A stretch of 42,889 bases of DNA, from contig JALWOZ010000029.1 of the NCBI GenBank assembly GCA_027083345.1, forward strand, positions 1 to 42,889, written 5' to 3'. The position numbers and the translations under genes were made by a program. This stretch comes from Candidatus Kaiserbacteria bacterium (lineage in GTDB: Bacteria > Patescibacteriota > Minisyncoccia > Phycocordibacterales > UBA2100). Each line of letters begins with the position of its first letter. Position 1 is the stretch's first letter. Positions 1-9,571 of this stretch are shown here, one piece after another. The notes under the pieces are model-generated. The model did not search any database and was not told the origin of the DNA. It was given only the letters and a program-made list of their open reading frames with translations.

Positions 1-11
1 CGAAGTATATT

Positions 12-98
12 GGAGAGTTGGCTGAGTGGCTGAAAGCGCACCCTTGCTAAGGGTGTAAGGGGGAAACTCCTTCGAGGGTTCGAATCCCTCACTCTCCG
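12..98 (+). tRNA. tRNA-Ser (anticodon GCT)
   Basis: Acceptor GGAGAGT pairs with ACTCTCC; anticodon loop CTTGCTAAG; long class II variable arm; T-arm GAGGGTTCGAATCCCTC. Confidence 0.95.
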
Positions 99-102
99 CA
101 TT

Positions 103-146
103 AAAACAAATCGCTGCAAGGCAACGCCTTGTGGCGATATTGTTTT
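103..146. repeat. Long imperfect hairpin downstream of tRNA-Ser
   Basis: AAAACA..ATCGC..CAAGGC-AAC-GCCTTG..GCGAT..TGTTTT. Confidence 0.85.
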
Positions 147-148
147 AT

Positions 149-295
149 GGAGATGAGGGACTTCGAAAAGAGTGTGCCGACTAAGTCCATGAGCTTGTCG
201 AATGGCGGCACACGGCGAGGCTACGGCAATAATAAATTAAGGAGCATGGCGACTATAATTTATATTGAGGGGAGCCGAATCCCTCACTCTCCGCA
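149..295 (+). other. Putative structured RNA or tRNA-like remnant ending in the duplicated tRNA-Ser tail
   Basis: GGAGATGAGGGA (149-160) is complementary, with one bulge, to TCCCTCACTCTCC (280-292 region). Internal stems: GTGTGCCG/CGGCACAC (172-179/206-213) and CAATAATAAATTA/TAATTTATATTG (228-240/256-267). Confidence 0.5.
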
Positions 296-296
296 A

Positions 297-608
297 TCAA
301 CTAAAATCAAACAAAACCGTGTTAAAGTTTTGGATTTTGCTGTTTTTGGTTTTTACTCCTTCTGCTTTTAGCAGCTTTATCTTACCTTTTACTCCTCCAA
401 CTCCAGAATATTTACCTATAGAGCCATCACTGAGTATAACTCTGTGGCATGGTACTTTTGGTGCATTAGGATTCTTACCGATAGCACTAGCAACAGCTCT
501 AACAGCCTTAGTATTTAAGTGCTTAGCTATTAAGCCGTAGGTTGTAACGCACCCCTTCGGAATTTTGGTCAAGGTATACCACACTCGTTGTTGTAAGTCT
601 GTACTCAT
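297..608 (-). CDS. Methylated-DNA--protein-cysteine methyltransferase family (MGMT/Ogt-like, short form)
   Basis: 103 aa with active-site motif VPCHRVI and the RVWYTLTKIPKGCVTTYG helix. Confidence 0.88.
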   Translation of the reverse strand: MSTDLQQRVWYTLTKIPKGCVTTYGLIAKHLNTKAVRAVASAIGKNPNAPKVPCHRVILSDGSIGKYSGVGGVKGKIKLLKAEGVKTKNSKIQNFNTVLFDFS

Positions 609-629
609 AATTTGTGCTAATATAATAAC

Positions 630-1199
630 ATGAGTAGATGCGGATGGGTAAATGAGAGTAATGAGTTATATTGCAAGTACCACGATGAAGAGTGGGGAGT
701 ACCTTGCTTTGATGACAGCACTCTTTTTGAGTTCTTAATCTTAGAGGGTGCTCAAGCTGGTCTTTCGTGGGAGACTGTCTTAAAGAAAAGAGAGAATTAT
801 AGGAAGGCCTTTAATAATTTTAACCCTAAAAAAGTCGCACACTATACGGAGGAGAAACAAAGAGAGTTGTTGCAAGATGAGAGCCTGGTGCGTAATAAGC
901 TTAAAATTGCCTCAGCCGTGCAGAATGCGCGGGTGTTTTGTAAGTTACAAGAGGAGTTTGATAGCTTTAGTGATTATATTTGGGGCTTTGTTGACGGTAA
1001 ACCTATTATAAATAAATTTAAGAGGCTCTCAGAGGTTCCGGCACAGACAGAGCTCTCGCAGAGGATTTCTAAAGACCTAAAGAGTAGAGGAATGAACTTT
1101 GTGGGCCCCACAATAATATATGCCTTTATGCAGGCAGTGGGTATGGTTAATGATCACTTAGTTGATTGTTATAGATATAAGGAGACGCAACTTATTTAG
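630..1199 (+). CDS. tag: DNA-3-methyladenine glycosylase I
   Basis: MSRCGWV..YHDEEWGVP..LFEFLILEGAQAGLSWETVLKKRENYRKAF is the Tag signature. Confidence 0.93.
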   Translation: MSRCGWVNESNELYCKYHDEEWGVPCFDDSTLFEFLILEGAQAGLSWETVLKKRENYRKAFNNFNPKKVAHYTEEKQRELLQDESLVRNKLKIASAVQNARVFCKLQEEFDSFSDYIWGFVDGKPIINKFKRLSEVPAQTELSQRISKDLKSRGMNFVGPTIIYAFMQAVGMVNDHLVDCYRYKETQLI

Positions 1200-2148
1200 T
1201 GCGTAGATGTGCATAAATATCTTCTATGGCTTTTGTTGCATCACCTATTGCGATACCGTTTTGGTGATATCTCACATTAGTACAATCTCCAGCAGCCCAG
1301 AGTCCTGACAAATTTGATTGTTGTGTCCACGGATCTATCTTTATATGTTCGTGTTCGTCTAATACGTCAGGCATATCGCTAAGCATCTTAGTGTTTGGTA
1401 CCATACCTATTTCTACGAATATTCCACCTGTCTCCAAGATGTGTTCTTCGCCAGTTATCGTGTCAGTGTATTTTAGTCCATTTACCATTTGGTCTCCTAG
1501 AATCTCCGTTATTTGGGCATTTAATATAGTCTTTACGTTTGGTTTAGAACTAACCTTTTCTACTGTAATAATGTCTGCTCGAAATTGACCACCACGATCT
1601 AGCAGAGTAACAGACTTTGTGTACTCAGAGAGTTGAGAGGCGGTCTCGAATCCTGCATTACCTCCACCTACCACCACTACATCTCTATCTGCAAATAGTG
1701 GACCGTCACAAGTTGCACAATATGTTAAACCTCTATGTTCGTATTTATCAGCATTTATAGCTTGTAGTTTACGTCTTTCCGACCCGGCTGTGTATAGGAC
1801 CATCTCTCCACTATAACCACCTCCATTGCTGGTTGTTACTTTAAAGCTATCATTTGTTTTCTCTAAGCTCTTGACTAAATTAGGGGAGTCTATAATTAAA
1901 CTGTTATTGTTATTAGAGCCAGCCTCATATTCTCTAAGGTGGTTCTCTAAGTTTTTAGCTAAGTCAGTACCTGAGATATGAGGAGTACCTATCCAATTTT
2001 GGATATCCTCACTTACATTACTCTGTCCGCCAAACTCTCCTGTGATAAGGACAGTCTTAAGCTTCTTACGAGCGGCATATATACCAGCTGTAACACCAGC
2101 TGGTCCGCCACCTATTATTATAAGGTCTAGTTGATTGTTTTTGTCCAT
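1192..2148 (-). CDS. trxB: Thioredoxin reductase
   Basis: GGGPAGVTAGIYAARK FAD motif, CATCDGP redox motif, GGGNAGFETA NAD(P) motif. Confidence 0.93.
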   Translation of the reverse strand: MDKNNQLDLIIIGGGPAGVTAGIYAARKKLKTVLITGEFGGQSNVSEDIQNWIGTPHISGTDLAKNLENHLREYEAGSNNNNSLIIDSPNLVKSLEKTNDSFKVTTSNGGGYSGEMVLYTAGSERRKLQAINADKYEHRGLTYCATCDGPLFADRDVVVVGGGNAGFETASQLSEYTKSVTLLDRGGQFRADIITVEKVSSKPNVKTILNAQITEILGDQMVNGLKYTDTITGEEHILETGGIFVEIGMVPNTKMLSDMPDVLDEHEHIKIDPWTQQSNLSGLWAAGDCTNVRYHQNGIAIGDATKAIEDIYAHLRTK

Positions 2149-2150
2149 AA

Positions 2151-3383
2151 TTATCTTAGTTTAGAGCGCCTTAAGAATGAAGGGATCATGCTGAAGTCAT
2201 CATCATCTTGGTCGTCATCTTTTTTAACTTGGACTTTTGTGGTTGTTATTTTGTCTTGAGTTGGTTTTGCTGGTATATCTTTAATAGATTTTTTAATAGG
2301 TGTATCATCAGTATTCATTATAGAGTCTTTTGTTGTTTTTGATTTTGGAGTTAGAGATATTGAGTTGTGTATCTCATGTGTAGTCTCAGTATTTGTGTGT
2401 TTGTTTGTATCAGTTTTAGAATCGTGCCCATCTTTAAAGCCTGTTGCTATTACGGTTATTTTTATAGAATCTTTTTTCAAAGTATTATCAAATATAGTAC
2501 CAAATATTATTTTAGCGTTGGGGTCTGTGGCTTTTGTTATAGTATCCGCAGCCTCTTGTACCTCGTGCATACTAAGATCTTCTCTGCCGGAGATTGCAAA
2601 TAATACTCCTGTGGCTCCCTCAATAGAGACATCGAGTAGAGGAGAGTTTATGGCACGAGTTGCAGCTTCGGTTGCTCTGCCTTCTCCGCTGGCCTCACCT
2701 ATACCCATAAGAGCTGAGCCTGCATTCTCCATAACAGTCTTAATATCTGCAAAGTCTACATTTATAATACCTTGCTTAGTTATAAGGTCGGAGATACCTT
2801 CTACTGCGTGTTTTAATACGTCATCGCAAGTAGCGAATGCCTCTTTTAATCCAGTATTTTTCTCAACAATTTCTAGAATCTTATCATTAGGTATAATGAT
2901 AAGGGCGTCCACTACCTTGCGTAGCTCTTCTAGACCACCTTCAGCCACACTACGCCTATTGTTGCCTTCAAAAGAGAAGGGCAGAGTAACTATCGCCACT
3001 GTTAAAGCCCCACTCTCTTTAGCAACTTTTGCTATTATTGGAGCTGACCCGGTGCCCGTACCACCTCCAAGTCCACATGTTACAAAAACCATCTCAGAGC
3101 CTTTTAGGACGTCTTGTAGCTCTTCGAGCTGCTCTTCAGCTGCTTGTTTACCTATGTTTGAGTCCATACCACTACCTAGCCCTCTGGTTAGAGCTTTGCC
3201 TATATGTATTTTTTCTTTAGCTGGGGAGTGGTGTAGGTCTTGTGCATCCGTATTTACAACTACAAAGTCTACTCCTTTTACTCTAGACTCTATCATGTGG
3301 TTAACGGCATTACATCCAGATCCACCTGTGCCTATTACTCGTATACGAGCAAAGCTCTCTATCTCCGGTTTTATTTGCTTCAT
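2151..3383 (-). CDS. ftsZ: Cell division protein FtsZ
   Basis: GGLGGGTGTGSAP tubulin signature; C-terminal peptide DDFSMIPSFLRR. Confidence 0.97.
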   Translation of the reverse strand: MKQIKPEIESFARIRVIGTGGSGCNAVNHMIESRVKGVDFVVVNTDAQDLHHSPAKEKIHIGKALTRGLGSGMDSNIGKQAAEEQLEELQDVLKGSEMVFVTCGLGGGTGTGSAPIIAKVAKESGALTVAIVTLPFSFEGNNRRSVAEGGLEELRKVVDALIIIPNDKILEIVEKNTGLKEAFATCDDVLKHAVEGISDLITKQGIINVDFADIKTVMENAGSALMGIGEASGEGRATEAATRAINSPLLDVSIEGATGVLFAISGREDLSMHEVQEAADTITKATDPNAKIIFGTIFDNTLKKDSIKITVIATGFKDGHDSKTDTNKHTNTETTHEIHNSISLTPKSKTTKDSIMNTDDTPIKKSIKDIPAKPTQDKITTTKVQVKKDDDQDDDDFSMIPSFLRRSKLR

Positions 3384-3525
3384 GTCTTATATTTTATTAT
3401 GAGCAGAGCGAATTGGTAAATTTTAATTCGCCTCAGTTTTTATAAAAAATCTGGCAAGCAACATTCTTACTGCCACCGAGACATAATAACATACTCTCAC
3501 TAATCACAAAATTTTAGCATAATAA

Positions 3526-4407
3526 CTATAGCCATCTTTTGTGTTTAAAGAAGATAAAGATAATAGTTGAAGAGAGTACCATTAAAAAGATTATAAGCCA
3601 GAAGTCATACTGAGTGCCTATAAAAGGCATGTTATGTGCATTCATCCCAAAGATGGAGGCTATAAGAGAGGGTACAAGAGTTACAAAAGCAACTATTGTA
3701 AAAACCTGCATTATGGAGTTTTGTTTTGTGGTTAGTAGTGAGTCATTTGTAGAACGCAATTCAGAGTGCAAAGCAGATAATCGTTTAATTTGTCTATGAA
3801 CTTTATAAAAATTTGACAGTAGTGATTCTGAATATCTTCTATATTCTTTATTAAAGAAATCTTGAGAGATTAGTTGGAAAGATGAAAGTACATCTTTGTG
3901 TGGGTCAAGAGATTGATGTATATCTAATATTTTACGCCCAGAGTCTGCCAAAGAGATTACCATGTCTCTTTCATTACCGGCATAGATAGACTCCTCTATG
4001 TTTTTAAGGTGCACTAGTTGTCTTGAGAGCTCATCTTCGAGCTCTGTATATAATCCTTTAGTTATGTAATAAAATAGTATACCGGAGTTAAAGTTGTTGT
4101 CGTGTAGTTGTTCTCCGATAGAGAGTGCTTTTGAGAATTTTATAACCGGTTCTACTTCTTCATACCTAGTGGTTATTATGAAATTTTTACCTAAAATAAA
4201 GTCCACCTCTTTATCGTCTATAAAATGTAGTATTATATATAGATAATCTTTATATACGTTTATTTTAGGTTGCAAGCTTGGAGACAAGAGCTCACTGCTG
4301 ATTAAAGGATGCAGTTTAAATTCTTTAGATAGAGTTGCTACATCTTCAGAGCTCGGGGACTCTAAATCTACCCATGTGATACCGTTATGGAGTACTTTTT
4401 TTATCAT
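3526..4407 (-). CDS. corA: Magnesium/cobalt transporter, CorA family
   Basis: C-terminal FGMNAHNMPF with two TM helices. The ORF track starts at 4464, but the start at 4407 (MIKKVLHNGITWVDL) fits the family and the upstream -10. Confidence 0.88.
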   Translation of the reverse strand: MIKKVLHNGITWVDLESPSSEDVATLSKEFKLHPLISSELLSPSLQPKINVYKDYLYIILHFIDDKEVDFILGKNFIITTRYEEVEPVIKFSKALSIGEQLHDNNFNSGILFYYITKGLYTELEDELSRQLVHLKNIEESIYAGNERDMVISLADSGRKILDIHQSLDPHKDVLSSFQLISQDFFNKEYRRYSESLLSNFYKVHRQIKRLSALHSELRSTNDSLLTTKQNSIMQVFTIVAFVTLVPSLIASIFGMNAHNMPFIGTQYDFWLIIFLMVLSSTIIFIFFKHKRWL

Positions 4408-4500
4408 TAAGTACAAGTATACCAAATAATGACAAGCGGTTTTGTTGATATGTGCATAAAACAATGTAGAATGTGGTCATAAAATGATAGTAAAATTGTT

Positions 4501-5520
4501 ATGTTTAATTTCCTTACTCAAAGACTTGGCATAGATCTTGGAACTACATATATATTGGTATATGTCCCTGAGAAGGGTGTTGTTTTAAGAGAGCCTTCTG
4601 TAGTTGCAGTGAGTAGTGATAATAAGATTTTAGCTGTGGGAGATGAGGCTAAAGAGATGATAGGCAGAACTCCTGATGACATAACGGCTTTCCAACCTAT
4701 GAAGGATGGGGTGGTTGCAGATTACCATGTTACAGAGGCTATGCTCAGATATTACATAAGTAAGGCATTAGGTAAGTGGAACGTATTTAAACCCGAGGTT
4801 ATGATTAGCGTGCCGGCTGGGGTTACCAGCGCTGAGAAGAGGGCTGTTATAGAGGCAGCAATGAAAGCTGGGGCCAAAACAGCCCAAGTGGTTAAAGAGC
4901 CAATACTAGCAGCAATAGGAGCAGGTATACCCATACAAGAAGCCAGAGGGCATATGATAGTAGATATAGGAGGTGGCACTACAGATGTGGCAGTTATCTC
5001 TTTAGGAGGTATAGTCGCTAGCAAGAGCGTAAAGGTCGCAGGTAACAAGTTACAACATTCTATAGCCGATTATATTAAAAAAGAGTATAATCTTATAGTA
5101 GGAGACAAAATGGCAGAGGATATAAAGATAACAGTAGGCTCAGCGATAGAGATGCCTGATGAAGAAGAGTTAAGTATGACGGTTAAAGGTAGAGATAACT
5201 TAACAGGGTTACCTCGCTCGATAGAATTTAAGACCAATGAGGTGGTGAAAGCTATTAGACATGACTTGAGAGAGATGGTGCAGACTATAAGAGATGTATT
5301 GCAGGAGACTCCACCAGAGCTCTCTGCCGATATAATAGACAATGGTATTATAATGAGTGGAGGTTCTAGTATGTTGCGTAATTTACAAGAGCTTGTGTAT
5401 AGACGCACAGGAGTTAAGGCTACTTTAGCTAATGATGCATTATATTGTGTAGCTAAGGGTACAGGCGAAGCGCTTACACATTTAGACACATATAAAAAGG
5501 CGATTACGACTAAAAGGTAG
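4501..5520 (+). CDS. mreB: Rod shape-determining protein MreB
   Basis: LGIDLGTTYILVYVPEKG, DIGGGTTDVAVISLGG, IIMSGGSSMLRNL. Confidence 0.96.
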   Translation: MFNFLTQRLGIDLGTTYILVYVPEKGVVLREPSVVAVSSDNKILAVGDEAKEMIGRTPDDITAFQPMKDGVVADYHVTEAMLRYYISKALGKWNVFKPEVMISVPAGVTSAEKRAVIEAAMKAGAKTAQVVKEPILAAIGAGIPIQEARGHMIVDIGGGTTDVAVISLGGIVASKSVKVAGNKLQHSIADYIKKEYNLIVGDKMAEDIKITVGSAIEMPDEEELSMTVKGRDNLTGLPRSIEFKTNEVVKAIRHDLREMVQTIRDVLQETPPELSADIIDNGIIMSGGSSMLRNLQELVYRRTGVKATLANDALYCVAKGTGEALTHLDTYKKAITTKR

Positions 5521-5538
5521 TAATTTGTTTTAATATTT

Positions 5539-6213
5539 ATGAATATTGATGACCTAGATATTGATAATATGCATCATGCATATTTGATAGAGGGTGAGGA
5601 TGTAGAGGCTTTAATAGGCAGTCTAGAAGATATTTTTGATATTTCTTTTGTAGGCAATCCAAATGTTTTAATTAAACAAGTTAATATTTTTAATGTGCAA
5701 GATTCTAGAGATGTAGTTGCCTTTGTGGTCGGCGCCTCTCTAGGTGTTGGTGCTAAAAAGATTATTTTAATAAAGACTAATAGTTTAAATAAAGAGTCTC
5801 AGAATATTTTATTGAAGACATTAGAAGAGCCCTCTAAAGGTACTTATATTTTTATACTCACTCCCAATACGGATATATTGTTAGATACTGTCTTGTCTAG
5901 ATGTTTAAGAGTTGATTTGCCAGTAGATATAGATAAACAAGAAATTATAAATAAAGAGGCGAAGGATTTTATAAATACTGATGCATCAGGGAGATTAAAA
6001 ATACTAGAAAAGATTAACAAAGGCAAAGACAAAAATGAAAATAAAATTAGAATGATTAAAATATTAGATGCCGTAGAACTTTTCTTAGATAATAATAAGG
6101 ATTTGCCAGATTGGGAGTTGGGGGTTCGAGCTACTATACAGGCAAAAGAGTATATTAGAGACAAAGGTGCAATGAGTAAGATGCTTATGGAAAGCGTCGC
6201 TCTTGTGTTATAA
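5539..6213 (+). CDS. DNA polymerase III delta'-like AAA protein (short)
   Basis: ESQNILLKTLEEPSKGTYIFILTPNTDILLDTVLSRCLRV is the HolB/clamp-loader sensor region; only 224 aa. Confidence 0.72.
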   Translation: MNIDDLDIDNMHHAYLIEGEDVEALIGSLEDIFDISFVGNPNVLIKQVNIFNVQDSRDVVAFVVGASLGVGAKKIILIKTNSLNKESQNILLKTLEEPSKGTYIFILTPNTDILLDTVLSRCLRVDLPVDIDKQEIINKEAKDFINTDASGRLKILEKINKGKDKNENKIRMIKILDAVELFLDNNKDLPDWELGVRATIQAKEYIRDKGAMSKMLMESVALVL

Positions 6214-6284
6214 TGACACTAGACAGACACACAAAATAAACCCTCATTGGGGTACACCGTATTAAAAACATTTAAAGAAATAAC

Positions 6285-6833
6285 ATGGTAGATTTTAATA
6301 AATTAAAAGAGAGGTTGGAAGGTACGCAGACTTGGTTAGAGGCGGAGCTGGCCGGTGTGCGCACGGGTAGGGCTGTACCGGCACTCTTAGACAATATAAA
6401 GGTAGAGGCATACGGTATGCAGACGCCGCTTAAGCAGTTGGCTAATATTGGAGTTGAAGATGCTCGTACTTTGCGAGTGAGTCCGTTTGATGTGAGTCAA
6501 GTTAAAGATATCGAGAGGGGGATTACAGATGCAGACCTTGGTGTGAGTGTGCAGGCTACAGCTAGTGAGGTGAGAGTAATCTTCCCCGAGCTTACGGGTG
6601 AGAGGCGAGAGCAACTGCTCAAGATTGCCGGCGGCAAGCTAGAGGAGGCTCGAGTTGCTGTGCGTGGTGCAAGAGATGAGATGAAGAAGGATTTAAATGT
6701 ACAAGAGAAGGAGGGTGAGATAAGTAAAGATGAGAACCATAACGCACAAGAGGAGATGCAAAAGCTAGTAGACGAGGCAAACAAAGCTCTAGAAGAGCAG
6801 TTTAATAAGAAAGAAGAGGAGATTAAGGGATAA
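6285..6833 (+). CDS. frr: Ribosome recycling factor
   Basis: ELAGVRTGRAVPALLDNIKVEAYG..PLKQLANIGVEDARTL. Confidence 0.95.
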   Translation: MVDFNKLKERLEGTQTWLEAELAGVRTGRAVPALLDNIKVEAYGMQTPLKQLANIGVEDARTLRVSPFDVSQVKDIERGITDADLGVSVQATASEVRVIFPELTGERREQLLKIAGGKLEEARVAVRGARDEMKKDLNVQEKEGEISKDENHNAQEEMQKLVDEANKALEEQFNKKEEEIKG

Positions 6834-6851
6834 GGATAACAAATTAACATT

Positions 6852-7970
6852 ATGAATATATTATTATTTTTGGCAGTGTTGGTGGTACTTATTATAGTGC
6901 ATGAGCTTGGGCACTTCTTAGCGGCTAAGATGTTTGGTATTAAGGTGGAGGAGTTTGGTGTGGGTTATCCACCACGAGCGTGGAGGTTTGGTAAGATTGG
7001 GGATACGGTATACACACTTAATTGGTTACCGTTTGGTGGTTTTGTCAAGATATTTGGAGAAGGTCTGGGAGAGGATGTGTCTAGTGCAGACAAAAAGAGA
7101 GCTTTAGTAACACAACCTAGATATAAGCAAGCCATAGTATTTTTGGCTGGAGTTACGTTTAACTTATTGTTTGCTTGGTTGCTTTTCTCTATTAGTTTTA
7201 TGATGGGCTACCCAGCATTGGTAGACGATTCTCAAAATAGTAATATTAGCTCTAATGCAGAATTAAAAATAAGTAATGTCTTACCTGGTTCTCCCGCTGA
7301 GACGTCCGGCATTAAGCCAGGAGATATAATAACGGCTATTGTGGCTGATAGTGATGATATTACATCCCCGTTACCCTCAGAGGTTAGTGAGTTTATTTCA
7401 AATCATGCTGGGGATAAGATTAACATTTTTTATAAAAGATGGAGTGGAGAAGGCAGGGTAGTTGGTAGTGTCGAGTTGGTACCAACACATGGAGTGCTCT
7501 CTAGTAAGCAAGGTACTCCTGCTATAGGGATAGGTATGGTTTTAGTCTCTAATGAGAAGAAGTCTATATTAGAATCCATAAGATTAGGAGCAGTAAAGAC
7601 TTATAGGGCCACTATAACAATAGCCGTTGGTACATTTGACTTTTTAAAGTCTGCAGTTACAGGTTCTGCAGATTGGAAGACGGTATCGGGACCCGTTGGT
7701 ATAGTCGGTTTGGTAGGTGATGCGTCTTCTTTAGGGTTTATGTATCTATTAAATTTTACTGCGATGATATCTGTAAATTTAGCTATAATAAATATGATAC
7801 CTATACCTGCTCTTGATGGAGGTAGAGTATTATTTGTACTTATAGAAAGTATTACTCGTCGCAGGATACATGGTGGAGTGGCTGGGGTACTCAATATAGT
7901 AGGTTTTGGAGCCATACTACTCTTGATGTTGATAATTACTTATAGTGATATTTTGAAAATAATATCTTAA
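6852..7970 (+). CDS. rseP: Site-2 protease RseP-like
   Basis: HELGHFLAAK zinc motif, PDZ segment, NMIPIPALDGGRVLF. Confidence 0.93.
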   Translation: MNILLFLAVLVVLIIVHELGHFLAAKMFGIKVEEFGVGYPPRAWRFGKIGDTVYTLNWLPFGGFVKIFGEGLGEDVSSADKKRALVTQPRYKQAIVFLAGVTFNLLFAWLLFSISFMMGYPALVDDSQNSNISSNAELKISNVLPGSPAETSGIKPGDIITAIVADSDDITSPLPSEVSEFISNHAGDKINIFYKRWSGEGRVVGSVELVPTHGVLSSKQGTPAIGIGMVLVSNEKKSILESIRLGAVKTYRATITIAVGTFDFLKSAVTGSADWKTVSGPVGIVGLVGDASSLGFMYLLNFTAMISVNLAIINMIPIPALDGGRVLFVLIESITRRRIHGGVAGVLNIVGFGAILLLMLIITYSDILKIIS

Positions 7971-7973
7971 ATT

Positions 7974-8765
7974 ATGTCTACTAGTCGTAGGTCTACAAAG
8001 AAAATACGTTTGGCTCAAAGACGACGTAAATTATATTTTATATATTTTATAGCTTTTAGTTCTGTCCTCGTGTTGGCTTATGTGGGTATAGGATTCTTGC
8101 TTATGCGAGGAGACCTGTCTATAAAGCATATAAATATTACAGGCAATAATATAGTTAGTGAACGTCAATTAACGGCTTCTGTTATGTATGATTTAGCCAG
8201 AGTTAAATGGTTGTTAATGTCAGAGGATACTATTTTTACTTATGATAAAAATTATATACAGCAAGATTTACTCAATAAATATCCTGATATTGAGAGAGTA
8301 GAGATGAGCACTTCTGGAGTGGATACGTTAAATATAAATATAAAAGAGAGAGATGTTGTGGCTCAATGGTGTGGAAATGTTTGTTACTTATTAGATAAGA
8401 ATGGGTCATTTTTTAGAAAAGAAGAGCAGCCTTTGAGTGGGTATATTATATATAAAGGAGAGTTGAGAGAAGTAGGATATAAACAAACTTTATTAAAAGA
8501 GGGTTTTGCAGATCTTCATTCATTTGTTCTTTCTTTAAATAGTTTAGGCACTAAAGTTAAGGAGGTCCATATATATGAAGATGATGTAGAGATATTCTTA
8601 GATAACCTGCCTATAATCAAGGTCAATGTTGTAGACGATTTTAAGAAAATATTATCTTATATTAAATTAACTTTAAAATCGGATGATTTTAAGAAAGTGT
8701 TTAATAGTGAAGGCGGTGTGGAGTATATAGATTTAAGATTTGGTAATAAGATATATTATAAATAG
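7974..8765 (+). CDS. FtsQ-like POTRA-domain protein
   Basis: Basic N-terminus, one TM helix, POTRA-like segment LSIKHINITGNNIVSERQL. Confidence 0.65.
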   Translation: MSTSRRSTKKIRLAQRRRKLYFIYFIAFSSVLVLAYVGIGFLLMRGDLSIKHINITGNNIVSERQLTASVMYDLARVKWLLMSEDTIFTYDKNYIQQDLLNKYPDIERVEMSTSGVDTLNINIKERDVVAQWCGNVCYLLDKNGSFFRKEEQPLSGYIIYKGELREVGYKQTLLKEGFADLHSFVLSLNSLGTKVKEVHIYEDDVEIFLDNLPIIKVNVVDDFKKILSYIKLTLKSDDFKKVFNSEGGVEYIDLRFGNKIYYK

Positions 8766-8798
8766 CATTGCGTAGTTTTTTTGATATACTTTTAGTCT

Positions 8799-9569
8799 AT
8801 GACTGATACAAAAGAGATACGACAAGTAGCAATACATCCCATAATCAGTGCAGTGCGGGAGATTGTACAAATCTTTGACAAGCTCGGCTTCTCTGTCGCT
8901 GATGGGCCAGAGATAGAGACAGACTACTATAACTTTGAGGCTCTCAACTTCCCACCAGATCACCCTGCGCGAGATATGCAAGACACCTTTTGGCTGCCTG
9001 ATGGCAGAGTATTGCGCACACAGACCTCCGATGTGCAAATACACTTTATGGAGGAGCATGAGCCGCCAATACGCATCATTGCACCCGGCAAGGTATACAG
9101 GAGCGAGGCTACAGATATGAAGCATGAGGCACAATTCTACCAATTTGAGGGCTTAGTGATAGATGAGAAGGGTAAGATTAATCTTGGGCACCTCAAGGGT
9201 ATTGTTGAGCACTTCTTTAAAGAGTTTTTTGGAGATAATACCGAAGTTAGGATGAGGCCGGGCTTTTTCCCCTTTGTGGAGCCGGCACTTGAGTTTGATG
9301 TGCGCTTGGTGGGTGAGGGGGTGCCAGAGAAGCTCCAAGGCAAGTGGATAGAGGTTATGGGCTCAGGTATGGTGCATAGGAATGTGCTGAGTAATGCCGG
9401 TCTAAATCCAGAGAAGTATCAAGGGTTCGCCTTTGGTACCGGCATTGAGAGGTTGGCAATGATGCGCTGGATGATAGACGACATACGCAACTTCCACCAT
9501 GGTGATATGCGCTTTGTACATAAGTTTATAGCTGAACTTGAGGAGACAGATAAGATTAAAGATAAATAA
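8799..9569 (+). CDS. pheS: Phenylalanyl-tRNA synthetase alpha subunit (short N-terminus)
   Basis: [61 protein letters not shown]; 256 aa. Confidence 0.95.
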   Translation: MTDTKEIRQVAIHPIISAVREIVQIFDKLGFSVADGPEIETDYYNFEALNFPPDHPARDMQDTFWLPDGRVLRTQTSDVQIHFMEEHEPPIRIIAPGKVYRSEATDMKHEAQFYQFEGLVIDEKGKINLGHLKGIVEHFFKEFFGDNTEVRMRPGFFPFVEPALEFDVRLVGEGVPEKLQGKWIEVMGSGMVHRNVLSNAGLNPEKYQGFAFGTGIERLAMMRWMIDDIRNFHHGDMRFVHKFIAELEETDKIKDK

Positions 9570-9571
9570 TT

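Larger units (their letters stand above)
81..295. repeat. 20-bp direct repeat of the tRNA-Ser 3' end (81-100 and 276-295) flanking about 175 bp of structured DNA
   Basis: CGAATCCCTCACTCTCCGCA occurs identically at 81-100 and 276-295. Confidence 0.9.

Noticed and set aside
129-371. 80-aa ORF downstream of tRNA-Ser
   Set aside because: Overlaps the structured repeat element and the antisense of the MGMT-like gene; no family resemblance.
1192-1199. 8-bp overlap of convergent tag and trxB ends
   Set aside because: Ordinary for compact genomes.
2365-3402. 345-aa plus-strand ORF opposite ftsZ
   Set aside because: Shadow ORF: serine/proline-rich antisense of a clear FtsZ gene.
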